Source: Syntrophobacteraceae bacterium (GTDB taxonomy: Bacteria > Desulfobacterota > Syntrophobacteria > Syntrophobacterales > Syntrophobacteraceae). From it: a stretch of 44,370 nucleotides of DNA. Position 1 is the stretch's first letter; the number at the start of each line of letters is the position of its first letter. Both the position numbers and the translations under genes were made by a program. Positions 1-8,137 of the stretch are shown here, piece after piece. The stretch covers positions 5,809-50,178 of the forward strand of contig PLSV01000347.1 in assembly GCA_003165235.1 (NCBI GenBank), in the 5' to 3' direction. The notes under the pieces are model-generated. The model worked only from the letters and a program-made list of their open reading frames with translations. It did no database searches and was not told where the DNA came from.

Positions 1-41
1 CCAGTGCACTTGTCCTTGTCAACCGTCACTTTGAAGCTCAT
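1..41 (-). CDS. ferredoxin, N-terminal fragment cut by window edge
   Basis: Reading the minus strand from 41 gives MSFKVTVDKDKCTG before the window ends. This is the usual opening of a small [4Fe-4S] ferredoxin, ending at the first cluster cysteine (C12). A strong ribosome binding site GGAGG (complement of 47-51) sits 5 bases before the ATG. Ferredoxins are low-potential electron carriers in the cytoplasm, and a ferredoxin gene downstream of a dsr operon is common in sulfate reducers. Only 13 complete codons are visible, so cluster number and length cannot be judged. The family call rests on the N-terminal pattern alone. Confidence 0.7.
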   Translation of the reverse strand, partial: MSFKVTVDKDKCT

Positions 42-130
42 TTTTTCCTCCACTAGAGTTTAGAGAATTCGGGCACAATCGCTTCAGGAATTGTTATCAA
101 TTCCGTTGCTTCCTTTGACTGATAGGCCTT

Positions 131-159
131 TTCGTACCCCCATCCAAACTTAAAGTCAA
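131..159 (-). promoter_or_regulatory. candidate sigma-70 promoter for the ferredoxin gene
   Basis: On the minus strand TTGACT (complement of 154-159) is followed after 17 bases by TACGAA (complement of 131-136). The -35 matches consensus at five of six positions; the -10 is weak (three of six). It lies about 90 bases upstream of the ferredoxin start. It would let that gene be transcribed separately from the dsr operon. Confidence 0.35.
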
Positions 160-392
160 GCCGGAAATAGCAAAATATATCCGGCATGGACGGGGACAAA
201 AAACAGCTCGACAGGGGGGTAGCGGCAAGGCCGTGCACAGCCCGGAACAGCCCTTGCGTGAAAAAAAATACAAAATCTCGCCAAAGTTCTTTTACACTGC
301 TTTTGTCAGGGTGAAAAGAAAAAAACGATGAACGGCTGATGAGCCAATGAGTGAAACCGGGGGCAGCAGAGAGCAGGGAATTCTTCGGAGAT

Positions 393-414
393 GGGAAGGT
401 GTCTCCACCTTCCC
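393..414 (-). other. stem-loop downstream of dsrC
   Basis: GGGAAGGTG and CACCTTCCC form a perfect 9-bp stem around a TCTC loop, about 115 bases past the dsrC stop. No T-run follows immediately on either strand, so it is not a textbook intrinsic terminator. It could protect the 3' end of the abundant dsrC mRNA or assist termination. Confidence 0.45.
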
Positions 415-530
415 GCTGTCTCCTTATCTAGCTTTTCCCCACCCCCTGCCGGCGTGGTCGTGGGTGAACCACGGAGCATTGGCTGATTTGCGCTGCCCAC
501 TTCATCCGTGGCCGCCATCCGCAGTTCGAT

Positions 531-848
531 TTAAACGCAGCCGGTCGGTTTGGGCAGCCCGGCCATTTTGCATGCGCCCTTGCCCGGTCCCGATGGAAAC
601 AGCTCATAGATGTACTTGAGCTTGTAGCCGGTGACCTTGGTGAGTATCCGGACCATCGGAGCGATTCCGTGCTTCTTGTAGTAATCCTGGAGCACATGAA
701 TCACCTGCCAGTGCTCATTGGTCAACTCGCTGATACCCTCGGAAGACTTTACATAATCAACCCACTCCGGGCACCATGATTCGAAGTTGGCAATGAAACC
801 GTCCTCGTCCACCTCAAAATTCTTACCTTGAAATTCAACTAGGGCCAT
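531..848 (-). CDS. dsrC: DsrC, sulfur-carrier protein of dissimilatory sulfite reduction
   Basis: DsrC is the small protein onto which DsrAB loads sulfite-derived sulfur as a trisulfide, which is later reduced by the membrane complex DsrMKJOP. The 105-residue protein matches the family length. It ends in the flexible C-terminal arm ACKMAGLPKPTGCV, whose two redox cysteines C93 and C104 are both present, so it is the true DsrC rather than a TusE-like paralogue. The N-terminal MALVEFQGKNFEVDEDGF is also typical. The start is set by a strong AGGAGG site just before the ATG. The gene lies 12 bases after the dsrN stop, so it is the last cistron of dsrDABNC. It acts in the cytoplasm. Confidence 0.97.
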   Translation of the reverse strand: MALVEFQGKNFEVDEDGFIANFESWCPEWVDYVKSSEGISELTNEHWQVIHVLQDYYKKHGIAPMVRILTKVTGYKLKYIYELFPSGPGKGACKMAGLPKPTGCV

Positions 849-860
849 TAACTTCCTCCT

Positions 861-2330
861 TCAACAGACCGTGGGGATGCTCTGAGATTCCGGCCGGACC
901 CGGTCCAATCCGGAATCACCAGAAATTGATGTTTTAAGCCTCTTATATGATTCCGCGGCGGCTATCATTGCATCGGCCCAGAGCTCGTTTCCGGCCGCGT
1001 GCAGGTGCGAGTAGCCCGCAAGGACGTTCTTATAACATATGCCGTCCCAGCCAGCCACGATTCCGTGCCCCTTCTTCAACCTGAAGACGAAGTGGAAGGA
1101 GCCTGGGTCCAGACGGCTGGCAATTCTCGAATAATGGAATTCATGTCCACGAACAGTCGTTCCTGTCGGGAAAAAAGGATTGGGGCTTACGCATTCCATG
1201 ACCGTATAGCCGTGCCCCTGGGGTTTTGCACCAAGAATTATCTCGAAAGGAAACACACCCACCATCGGATGGAGTTTTTCCCCATGACGAATTCCACGAC
1301 ACAAAAACATCAGGCCACCGCATTCAGCATAGACCGGCAAGCCAGCCTCCACGGCGGATTTGACTGAATCGCGAAAAACTTTATTGGCGGCAAGCTTCTC
1401 CAGATGCGTTTCCGGAAATCCACCGCCAATGTAAAGCGCATCGACTTCAGGCAAGGGCGCGTTCTCCAGGCTGGAAATCCGGACAAGAGATGCGCCTCTT
1501 TCTTCGAGCGCTTCGAAATTCTCCGGGTAATAAAACTGGAACGCGGAATCCCGGATTACACCAATTTTAAGCGGCGGGGCCGCAGCCAACGTCGCCGCTG
1601 CCTTCGGCGGCGGCAGAGGACAACCCAGAGGAGGGGCCGCAACCGCCAATTTCCAGAGCGCCTCGATATCGAGGTGCCCGCTCATTTTGGCGGCAGCAAC
1701 CGAAAGGGCCTCCAGGCTGTCTTCGGCTTCTTCGGGCGGAACCAGTCCGAGGTGACGCTCGGGGAAAAAGTTGCGGGTTTGCCTGGGGACCACACCCAGG
1801 ACCGGAATCCCACACCACCGCTCGATTGATTCTCTGAGCACCTGCTCATGCCTCTTTCCGGCCACCCGGTTCAAAATGACACCGGCGATGTTCACATCGG
1901 CATCGAGCCTCTGGCATCCCAGAACCATCGCGGCGGCCGTGCGCGTCACCTTCGTTGCGTCCAAAATCAGCACAACCGGACACCTCAGAAGTTTGGCAAG
2001 CTCGGCAGTCGAATAGCTGCCATTTGCGTCAACTCCGTCGTAGAGGCCCCGGTTCCCTTCAATCAGGCTCCCATCCGCTCTTGCGGAGCGCATGACAAAT
2101 GAGCGCAAGATCTGCTCCGGGTTCATGAGAAACGGGTCAAGGTTATAGCAGGAACCGCCCGCAGCCGCGCTCAACCAGCCCGCGTCAATATAATCAGGCC
2201 CTTTCTTGAAAGCGACGATACGCAGCCCAAGATGGCGCTTCCATGCGGCGCTGAGGCCCACGGAGATAAGCGTTTTCCCTGCGCCCCCGCGCATAGCCGC
2301 TACTATCAGGCGGGATCTGTTAAATTCCAT
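861..2330 (-). CDS. dsrN: DsrN, siroheme amidase of the CbiA/CobB family
   Basis: A 489-residue glutamine-dependent amidotransferase of the cobyrinate a,c-diamide synthase family. The N-terminal ATPase half has a deviant P-loop (AMRGGAGKT, residues 12-20). The C-terminal type-1 glutaminase half has the nucleophile in YAECGGLMFL (C337) and histidines in GHEFHYS (H396/H399) and SHLHA (H442/H444). By sequence alone it could be CobB/CbiA of cobalamin synthesis. Its place between dsrB and dsrC argues for DsrN, which amidates siroheme to the siroheme amide of DsrAB. ATG 2330 is preferred: an upstream start near 2420 would run through a stem-loop and overlap dsrB. The ribosome binding site (AGGG) is weak. 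It is co-transcribed with dsrC. Confidence 0.88.
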   Translation of the reverse strand: MEFNRSRLIVAAMRGGAGKTLISVGLSAAWKRHLGLRIVAFKKGPDYIDAGWLSAAAGGSCYNLDPFLMNPEQILRSFVMRSARADGSLIEGNRGLYDGVDANGSYSTAELAKLLRCPVVLILDATKVTRTAAAMVLGCQRLDADVNIAGVILNRVAGKRHEQVLRESIERWCGIPVLGVVPRQTRNFFPERHLGLVPPEEAEDSLEALSVAAAKMSGHLDIEALWKLAVAAPPLGCPLPPPKAAATLAAAPPLKIGVIRDSAFQFYYPENFEALEERGASLVRISSLENAPLPEVDALYIGGGFPETHLEKLAANKVFRDSVKSAVEAGLPVYAECGGLMFLCRGIRHGEKLHPMVGVFPFEIILGAKPQGHGYTVMECVSPNPFFPTGTTVRGHEFHYSRIASRLDPGSFHFVFRLKKGHGIVAGWDGICYKNVLAGYSHLHAAGNELWADAMIAAAESYKRLKTSISGDSGLDRVRPESQSIPTVC

Positions 2331-2343
2331 CAAAAACCCTGAA

Positions 2344-2377
2344 AGCGGGAAGCAGGAAGTACTTCCCACTTCCCGCT
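2344..2377 (-). other. large stem-loop in the dsrB-dsrN gap
   Basis: AGCGGGAAG at 2344-2352 pairs perfectly with CTTCCCGCT at 2369-2377. Inside it, after a 2-base mismatch, lies the palindrome GGAAGTACTTCC at 2355-2366. The whole 34-base element fills most of the 59-base gap between the dsrB stop and the dsrN ATG. No T-run follows, so it looks like an mRNA processing or stability element rather than a terminator. It could set a lower level for dsrN than for dsrAB. Confidence 0.65.
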
Positions 2378-2389
2378 CTTCCCTTCTTT

Positions 2390-3490
2390 CTAAAACTTGA
2401 ATCGGGTCGTCGTTCTCCAAGTCGTCATGGCAAGACGGTAGTCGTCAATGTGCTCATGGCCGAACTCCAGACCGGTCTTCTCGAAGAAACGCTCCCAGCC
2501 GATCCTGTTTATCCACTCTCCGATTCGCTCGTAACGCCGGGCGCCCGCAGCGTAGACCTCGACGATCGTCTTGATAGTCTTGACCGTGGTTGGCCACCTG
2601 GGCGGTTCGTTGGGGATAAAGGGAACGGCCAGCTTCGAGAACATCGGGTTCGACAACACGTTGGAAACCTTGCCGCCCACCCAAATGGCGATCCCGTCGC
2701 CCTCTCCATCCGCCAGGGGCAGGGCCGGGCACATGGTGTAACAGTTTCCACAAAACATGCACCGGTCGTTGTTGATTTCGATGCTCCGCTGCTCGCCGAC
2801 CTTTTTGGGCTTGATTGCAGCCGTCGGGCATGCGGCGATCACCAGAGGAATTTCACACACGTTCTGGACTCGATCGTGCTCGATCAAGGGGGGTTTTCTG
2901 TGAACGCCTAGAATGGAGATATCCGAGCAGTGAACAGCGCCGCACATGTTGAGGCAGCACGCCAGGGCAATGCGGATCTGCGCGGGCAGTTTGTGGCTTC
3001 CAAAATAATCAAAAAGCTCGTCCATTACTGATTTTACGACGCCGGAGGCGTCTATGGCCGGGGTGTGACAGTGTGCCCAACCCTGCGTATGGACGATATT
3101 GGTGATGCAGTTTCCGGTCCCTCCGATGGGGAACCAGTTGCCTCGGCTGCGCAGGTCGGCCAAAAGCGGCTGGAGCTTGCTTTTGTCGCTTACCAGAAAC
3201 TCGATGTTGTTTCTGGTTGTCCAGCGCAGGTGTCCGCCGCTGTACTTATCGGCCAGATTACACACTTCACGGATGTAGTCGACGCTGATCAGACGGGCTG
3301 AACCGATGCGGACCGAGTAGATTTGCGCGCCGGATTCAGACACGTGCATTAAAACGCCCGGCTCCAGGATTTCGTGGTATTTCCACTTGCCGAAATTCTC
3401 CTTGATAACGGGCGGAAAGTGCTTGTCATATTTCGGGGGACCAATATCGGTAATGCGATCTTGCATGAGATTGTTCGGATCAAAAGCCAT
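2390..3490 (-). CDS. dsrB: dissimilatory sulfite reductase beta subunit
   Basis: DsrB carries the catalytically active siroheme in the alpha2-beta2 DsrAB enzyme, which reduces sulfite in the last stage of sulfate respiration. The protein has 366 residues. The siroheme-coupled [4Fe-4S] ligands are visible as C141, then C178, C179 and C183 in CCLNMC. The inserted ferredoxin domain has C221 and the run RCMFCGNC (C244, C247, C250). Spacings agree with the Desulfovibrio enzyme. The start is fixed by AGGAGG 8 bases upstream; the dsrA stop TAG is part of that site, showing tight coupling. It lies between dsrA and dsrN. Confidence 0.98.
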   Translation of the reverse strand: MAFDPNNLMQDRITDIGPPKYDKHFPPVIKENFGKWKYHEILEPGVLMHVSESGAQIYSVRIGSARLISVDYIREVCNLADKYSGGHLRWTTRNNIEFLVSDKSKLQPLLADLRSRGNWFPIGGTGNCITNIVHTQGWAHCHTPAIDASGVVKSVMDELFDYFGSHKLPAQIRIALACCLNMCGAVHCSDISILGVHRKPPLIEHDRVQNVCEIPLVIAACPTAAIKPKKVGEQRSIEINNDRCMFCGNCYTMCPALPLADGEGDGIAIWVGGKVSNVLSNPMFSKLAVPFIPNEPPRWPTTVKTIKTIVEVYAAGARRYERIGEWINRIGWERFFEKTGLEFGHEHIDDYRLAMTTWRTTTRFKF

Positions 3491-3502
3491 CTTTTTAACC
3501 TC

Positions 3503-4777
3503 CTAAGCTTGATGCCGTTGACGGAACGCCGCGCCATCATGCTCCCAGCCACCGGGAACTGCCGCCGGATCGTAGAAAATGTAGGGGTTGAACCTCGGGG
3601 TATTAACCATGCGTGGATCGGGTTCAAGCTCGCACACCTTGAGAAATTCGCGCAGACTGAGGCGCTGAATGGTCTCGCCAAGGCGTTCACGGTTCTTGCC
3701 TTCCTCCATCCACCAATCCCACATTTTCTCTACGAATCCCTTGAACTCTGTGTAGGGCGACTCCATCTTGATAAACGGAATAACAACGCTCGAAAGCTGT
3801 GCGCCGTCGAGAATGGGCGCCTTGGCGCCCACGAGAATCGTTGCGCCCTGATCAATGCCGGGCCGAAGAGCCCGCGGCATTACACGGATACAGTGCATAC
3901 AGCGAATGCAGTCCTCGTTGTAGATCTTGAGCGATTTGCCGTCATATTCCATGCACTGGGTTGGGCAAAGATCGATCACTTCGGCCTTGATGTCGAAATC
4001 CTTGCGCTCGCCGTCGGCTCCGGCATGGGGGGCAAGCTCGCCGCCGGCATAGGCTTTGACCGCTGCCTGGTCAATACGGATATCGTCGCGCCAGGTCCCG
4101 ATAATCGAGCAGTCGGAACGCGCGATGGCCGCAACGCAGTCCATCGGGCAGCCGGATGACTTGAACTTGAACTTGTAAGGGAACATCGGCCTGTGGAGTG
4201 CGTCCTGGAATTCCTGCGTAATGTTGTAAATGATGTCCTGAGTGTTGATGCAGGACCATTCGCAACGCGACATTCCCAGGCAGCTCTCGGGGGTCCTCAT
4301 GTTCGAGCCCGATCCGCCGAGGTCCATACCCAGCTCATGGGTCAGTTCGTAGAAAATAGGCTCAAGCTGGTCGGTAGTCGTACCCAGCAAAACGATGTCT
4401 CCCGTTGAACCGTGCATATTGGTCAGCCCGCTGCCGCGCGCTTCCCATATATCGCAAAGCTTGCGCAGGACTGCGGTGTCGTAGTACTTGCTCGCAGGCT
4501 GGTTGACGCGCATAGTGTGGAAATGCGCAACGCTGGGGAAAAGGTCCGGCCGGTCGCAATAGCGGCCGATAACGCCTCCGCCGTATCCGAGGACCCCAAC
4601 GATACCGCCGTGTTTCCAGTGGCCTTCCTTGTCCTTGAAGGACATCTCCATCAGGCCCAGCCAATCCTCGCACATGCGGTTGCCTTTGGCCGCCATTCTC
4701 TTTACATCACTTACGAAACTCGGCCATGGGCCTTTATCGAGTTCGTCAAGCATAGGGGTTGCATGTTTCAGTGCCAT
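3503..4777 (-). CDS. dsrA: dissimilatory sulfite reductase alpha subunit
   Basis: DsrA is the 424-residue alpha subunit of sulfite reductase. The siroheme-side cluster cysteines are C166, C172, C210 and C214 (motifs ESCLGMSRC and GCPMDC). The ferredoxin-domain ligands are C271, C290, C293 and C296 (DCIRCMHC). The spacing agrees with structurally defined DsrA, so the protein should be functional. A clear GGAGG site precedes the ATG. DsrB follows after 12 bases. Upstream, 188 bases separate it from dsrD and contain a second GGGAGG sequence with no usable start codon behind it. The reductive type is supported by dsrD alongside and by the absence of dsrEFH in the window. Confidence 0.98.
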   Translation of the reverse strand: MALKHATPMLDELDKGPWPSFVSDVKRMAAKGNRMCEDWLGLMEMSFKDKEGHWKHGGIVGVLGYGGGVIGRYCDRPDLFPSVAHFHTMRVNQPASKYYDTAVLRKLCDIWEARGSGLTNMHGSTGDIVLLGTTTDQLEPIFYELTHELGMDLGGSGSNMRTPESCLGMSRCEWSCINTQDIIYNITQEFQDALHRPMFPYKFKFKSSGCPMDCVAAIARSDCSIIGTWRDDIRIDQAAVKAYAGGELAPHAGADGERKDFDIKAEVIDLCPTQCMEYDGKSLKIYNEDCIRCMHCIRVMPRALRPGIDQGATILVGAKAPILDGAQLSSVVIPFIKMESPYTEFKGFVEKMWDWWMEEGKNRERLGETIQRLSLREFLKVCELEPDPRMVNTPRFNPYIFYDPAAVPGGWEHDGAAFRQRHQA

Positions 4778-4965
4778 TCGTTTACCTCCGTTAGTGTTTC
4801 TCTTTAACTTTCACTCGTACATGATCCGCCACGGAATCGGTCCGTTAACTTTTTTCACCTCCCTTTCACAGTGCGTATTTGTGCTTCTCTGAAATATCGC
4901 AAGTTCCGGTCTTCGTGCAAATACCCAATGGGAAGAACTCATCGGCAGGTTGGGGGAAGGCAGGG

Positions 4966-5202
4966 TTAGTTCATTCCCTTTTCTTCTTTTGCCACATCAC
5001 CTTCGCTGGGAAGCATGTACATTGTCGTGCTGCCGCTCGACCAGTACTTGAGTTTCCCTTCGCTGACCAGTTCGTTTACGAACTTCTTTGCCTGCATCAT
5101 CTTGATTTCGGGAACGGCCTTGCAAAGGTCGTTGAAATAAAGCTTGCTCTTCTTCTGCTGTTTCACCCAGTCCAGAATCCTCTCTTTCACATCATCGCTC
5201 AT
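4966..5202 (-). CDS. dsrD: DsrD, small winged-helix protein of the sulfite reductase operon
   Basis: The 78-residue product has the DsrD signature YWSSGSTTMY near residues 53-62, after a winged-helix region. DsrD occurs in reductive sulfite/sulfate reducers and has been reported to stimulate DsrAB activity; it is used as a marker for the reductive pathway. An AGGAGA site 8 bases before ATG 5202 fixes the start; a longer frame upstream has no such support. Here dsrD is upstream of dsrA, whereas the familiar order is dsrA-dsrB-dsrD. The 188-base gap to dsrA may hold a second promoter. Confidence 0.93.
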   Translation of the reverse strand: MSDDVKERILDWVKQQKKSKLYFNDLCKAVPEIKMMQAKKFVNELVSEGKLKYWSSGSTTMYMLPSEGDVAKEEKGMN

Positions 5203-5299
5203 GCGTTTTTCTCCTGTGGCGTCAACGTTGAATATAAAGGGGGATAACGTTTTCAACCCCCACTTAAAGTCGAAATTTGCCCGATCCTGAAGGCTCGCA

Positions 5300-5314
5300 A
5301 GAAGTGACACTTCT
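5300..5314. promoter_or_regulatory. 15-bp perfect palindrome, candidate operator of the dsr operon
   Basis: AGAAGTG-A-CACTTCT is a perfect inverted repeat of two 7-base arms around one base. It sits immediately downstream of the candidate -10 of the dsrD promoter, where a bound repressor would cover the transcription start. It does not resemble the Rex or FNR/HcpR consensus as I know them, so no regulator is assigned. Confidence 0.5.
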
Positions 5315-5317
5315 CGC

Positions 5318-5346
5318 CAGTTAACTCCGTAGTGACCCTTTGTCAA
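5318..5346 (-). promoter_or_regulatory. candidate promoter of the dsrDABNC operon
   Basis: A perfect -35 hexamer TTGACA (complement of 5341-5346) is followed after 17 bases by TAACTG (complement of 5318-5323). The -10 is poor, which would fit an activator-dependent or moderately used promoter. The transcript would start near 5311 with a leader of about 110 bases before dsrD. Confidence 0.4.
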
Positions 5347-5522
5347 TAAGAAAACCCCGATATTTCAACACTATCAAAGCATTGGGCAAAACGCGCGGTG
5401 CGGTCACAGGTATTTGAACGGCTAAAAGCTTTCCAACGAGGAGCGTATGAGTTAAAATGAAGTGTTTTCTACCTCTTTTTACCCGAACCTTACTTATATA
5501 CTCCATAGGAAGAGAAAACACA

Positions 5523-6122
5523 ATGGCAAATACTCACAATGACACAGACCCCAAACTTAACCTTTATATCAAGTTTTTGAAGGAACGACTTGCCTTCGAA
5601 CCCCACTCTGCAACGTTGCACTACAATCTTGGACTGGCCTACACTCAAAAGGGTCTCATTGCTGAAGCCATTTCGGAATTCAAACAGGCCCTTGAGTGCG
5701 ACCCGAATCTGGCTCAGGCTTACGTGAACCTGGGCGGCCTGTACGCAGATGTCGAGCCTGCGAAAAGCATCGAGGCCAACATGAAAGCCCTTGAAATAAA
5801 TCCGGACATGGGCCCCGCTCACAGCAATCTCGCCTTTGGCTACCTTCGAGGAGGCGAGCCGGACAAAGCCATCGCGCACGGGAAAAAAGCGCTCGAACTC
5901 ATGCCCGGCTCCACAAAGGCCTACCAACTGCTTGCCGCAGCATATCTTGAGGCAGGGCAGGCGGAAGCCTCTGCCGAACTTTCCATGAAAATGATCGAGG
6001 CCGACAGTTCGGTTGCGTCGGCCCACTTCAACCTGGCGATCGCCCTTCGCGCATTGGGCAAAGAACAGGAGGCCGAAGAACACGTTCGAAAAGCCCAACA
6101 ACTGGGTTATGGACCCACATAA
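5523..6122 (+). CDS. tetratricopeptide-repeat protein
   Basis: A soluble 199-residue protein made almost entirely of TPR helices. Five consecutive 34-residue repeats are visible from about residue 30, with the usual pattern LHYNLGLAYTQKG, AYVNLGGLY, AHSNLAFGYL and AHFNLAIAL. There is no signal peptide or membrane segment. TPR proteins act as protein-protein interaction scaffolds; the partner cannot be read from the sequence. ATG 5523 is chosen because AGGA lies 12 bases upstream and the TPR homology starts shortly after; an upstream frame extension to 5457 has no binding site. It diverges from the dsr operon and lies 61 bases before an SlyD-like isomerase, so the two may form a small folding-related operon. 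Confidence 0.85.
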   Translation: MANTHNDTDPKLNLYIKFLKERLAFEPHSATLHYNLGLAYTQKGLIAEAISEFKQALECDPNLAQAYVNLGGLYADVEPAKSIEANMKALEINPDMGPAHSNLAFGYLRGGEPDKAIAHGKKALELMPGSTKAYQLLAAAYLEAGQAEASAELSMKMIEADSSVASAHFNLAIALRALGKEQEAEEHVRKAQQLGYGPT

Positions 6123-6183
6123 GTCCTATAAGGCTGTTACACCCTATCATTGTTTCCATCCCAGTCGAATTTTTGAGGTAACG

Positions 6184-6681
6184 ATGCAAATAGCCAAAGA
6201 TGCTTTTGTTGTCATAGAATACAGTCTGCGTCTCGATGACGGTTCGTTGGTAAAAGGTGAAAACACTCCGGCGTCGATGAATTTCATTGTCGGTTACGGC
6301 CAGATTCTTGAGGCCCTTGAAAAAGGACTCATCGGTCTTGAGCAGGGGGCGCAAAAGGAACTGATGATTGCTGCCCGCGACGGCTTTGGCGAACATGACG
6401 AAAGTCTCGTCCGGACCATGGCTCTTTCCGAATTTCCCCCGGGCCGATCTCTGGAGCCCGGCAGGTGGGCGATAGCCAAAAACAAAGAGACCGGGGCACA
6501 GTACAGCTATCTTATCAGGGAAAAAACCGATTCAACCATTACGCTCGACTACAATCATCCCCTGGCGGGAAAAGACCTCTATTACCACGTAAATGTGGTG
6601 CTGGTGAGACCGGCGCTTGCCGAAGAACTGGAATTTTTGTGCCCTTGCGAGTACGGAGAGGCGTCCTCTCGGGAAGATTAG
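6184..6681 (+). CDS. SlyD-like FKBP-type peptidyl-prolyl cis-trans isomerase
   Basis: A 165-residue FKBP of the SlyD type, which catalyses proline isomerisation and has chaperone activity in the cytoplasm. It opens with the FKBP strand VVIEYSLRLDDGSLVKG and has the typical FIVGYGQILEALEKGLIGL segment (residues 34-52). The inserted chaperone flap lies at about residues 70-120. The SlyD hallmark LDYNHPLAGKDLYYHVNV is at residues 121-138. The metal-binding His-rich tail of E. coli SlyD is absent; instead there is a short CPC near the C-terminus. GAGGT 5 bases before ATG 6184 supports the start. It follows the TPR gene on the same strand. Confidence 0.9.
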   Translation: MQIAKDAFVVIEYSLRLDDGSLVKGENTPASMNFIVGYGQILEALEKGLIGLEQGAQKELMIAARDGFGEHDESLVRTMALSEFPPGRSLEPGRWAIAKNKETGAQYSYLIREKTDSTITLDYNHPLAGKDLYYHVNVVLVRPALAEELEFLCPCEYGEASSRED

Positions 6682-6836
6682 CCCTTTTCCCGCAATATCT
6701 ATATTGGCCAACCAGTTTAAAAATCATCGCTCATGTCTTAGAGTACTGCTTTCCGGCTGACCGCGATTGTCTTGTCTCTGTCGGTCCGGTCTCCTTGCGT
6801 CATCCTCGGTCCTATCCCTTAAAACGAAGGATAAAA

Positions 6837-8075
6837 ATGATGGGGAAAAGAGTTCTGATTGCTATTGTCGCCGGTTTGCTGTCGGTTGGCGCATCGGGGG
6901 CATGGGCGGATGCAACCGTTCATGAAGAATGGGTGGCGGTCCCGGAACAACAGCGGGTGACCGGTGGGCCCGAAGGGTGGAAGGCAACCCCCCAGCATCG
7001 GGTCCTCAAGAGCGGGATCGCTCCGGAGGACGTTCGACCCGAATACATAACCGGCCAGGGTTACACGTTTTCACAGATCAGCGAAGCCTATGAGTTGAGC
7101 GGGCTTAAGGCGGATGGAACCGGACAGGCGGTCGCCATTGTCGTTGCGTGCGGGAGCCCGACTATTAATGCCGATCTGGCGGCGTTTATCTCGGCATTTC
7201 ATTTGCCGTCCGCGAACTTGAATATAACCCATATGCCAGGGGGCGCCTGCGCCAATCCCGATTGGGGCTTCGAAACGAGCCTGGATGTCGAATCCGTGCA
7301 TGCCCTTGCGCCCGGCGCAACAATCGATCTTGTGATCGCGCCGAGCGACAATTTTTCGGACCTGCTCACCGCTGTTCAGTATGCAGCGCAGACGCTGAAC
7401 GCCCAAGTCGTCAGCATGAGTTGGAGCGGCGATGAATTTTCTTATGAAACCTATTACGACCAAATATTCCAAAACACCGGAACCGTATTCATTGCGGCGA
7501 CCGGGGACTATGGGTCGGGGGCGGTGTACACTGCCGCCTCCCCGAGTGTAGTGGCCGTGGGCGGCACGTCCCTTTACCTTCAACCAGGAACAGGCGCGCT
7601 CAAGTTCCCTGAGGTCGCATGGGAAGAGTCCGGAGGCGGCGCAAGTCAATTTGAGGCCGTGCCCGCTTACCAAGTCGCGTTTGGTATTTCCGGCGCCAGA
7701 CGCTGCATCCCGGATTTGGCTTTTGCAGGCGACCCATATACAGGGGTCCTGATATATGACAGCAATTATACTCCCGCTGGCTGGTGGATAGCCGGCGGGA
7801 CCAGTCTATCGGCGCAATCATGGGCGCCGATCATAGCCCTTGTCGATCAGCTCCGCACCGCCGCCAAGGCGGCGCCCTTGACGGACGGCCACAACGCCCT
7901 ATACACTCTGGCCGGGTCCAGAGCCAGGTATAATGTCCATGTCCCCCCTTATTATCGGGACATTACCTGGGGATACAACGGAAATTATGCCGCAACTAAA
8001 GGTTACGACCTTATTACCGGTCTTGGCTCTCCAATGGCCGGCAGCCTTGTCCCGGCCCTGGCAGTCGGTAAGTAA
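6837..8075 (+). CDS. secreted S53 (sedolisin) family protease, first of a tandem pair
   Basis: A 412-residue sedolisin-type serine-carboxyl protease with an N-terminal signal peptide (cleavage expected after about residue 24, SGAWA). The catalytic residues are visible: E146 and D150 in ETSLDVE, oxyanion-hole D224 in ATGDYG, and S323 in GGTSLSAQS. Calcium ligands D375 and D391 lie in YRDIT and GYDLITGLGSP. Sedolisins usually carry a prodomain of about 180 residues; here only about 50 residues separate the signal peptide from the catalytic domain. Such enzymes act outside the cell, usually at low pH. The start is ATG 6837 or 6840, with GAAGGA upstream. Roughly 60 percent similar by eye to the next gene, so a tandem duplication. 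Confidence 0.85.
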   Translation: MMGKRVLIAIVAGLLSVGASGAWADATVHEEWVAVPEQQRVTGGPEGWKATPQHRVLKSGIAPEDVRPEYITGQGYTFSQISEAYELSGLKADGTGQAVAIVVACGSPTINADLAAFISAFHLPSANLNITHMPGGACANPDWGFETSLDVESVHALAPGATIDLVIAPSDNFSDLLTAVQYAAQTLNAQVVSMSWSGDEFSYETYYDQIFQNTGTVFIAATGDYGSGAVYTAASPSVVAVGGTSLYLQPGTGALKFPEVAWEESGGGASQFEAVPAYQVAFGISGARRCIPDLAFAGDPYTGVLIYDSNYTPAGWWIAGGTSLSAQSWAPIIALVDQLRTAAKAAPLTDGHNALYTLAGSRARYNVHVPPYYRDITWGYNGNYAATKGYDLITGLGSPMAGSLVPALAVGK

Positions 8076-8137
8076 AACCGGTCCGGCGCCTGAGCGTAAT
8101 GGGCCTTTCAAAGCATTGGAGTGAAGGAGCGAAAACA

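Larger units (their letters stand above)
42..530. other. intergenic stretch between dsrC and the ferredoxin gene
   Basis: About 490 bases without a convincing gene. Open frames here are short, lack ribosome binding sites and overlap each other. The stretch holds a perfect 9-bp stem-loop at 393-414 and a minus-strand T-rich tract (complement of about 314-330). It also holds the candidate ferredoxin promoter. The dsrC transcript probably ends somewhere in this stretch. Confidence 0.6.
5203..5522. other. divergent regulatory region between dsrD and the TPR gene
   Basis: About 320 bases without a gene, transcribed outward on both sides. It contains the candidate dsr promoter and palindrome. A possible leader hairpin lies closer to dsrD, with GGGGG (5239-5243) facing CCCCC (5257-5261) and GTTGAA/TTCAAC in the same place. 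On the TPR side the last bases contain AGGA before the ATG; I see no clear promoter there. Confidence 0.55.

Noticed and set aside
53-238. A 61-codon minus-strand frame before the ferredoxin gene
   Set aside because: No ribosome binding site, no recognisable similarity, and it covers the candidate ferredoxin promoter.
861-2330. Reading this gene as cobB of cobalamin synthesis
   Set aside because: Sequence alone allows it, but its place between dsrB and dsrC, 12 bases before dsrC, fits DsrN; a separate cobyrinate diamide synthase would be expected with other cob genes.
3374-4159. A long plus-strand frame opposite dsrA/dsrB
   Set aside because: Shadow of two unmistakable dsr genes; no start signal or homology.
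4851-4865. Second Shine-Dalgarno-like GGGAGGTGA upstream of dsrA as the site of a leader gene
   Set aside because: No start codon at a usable distance and only a few codons before a stop.
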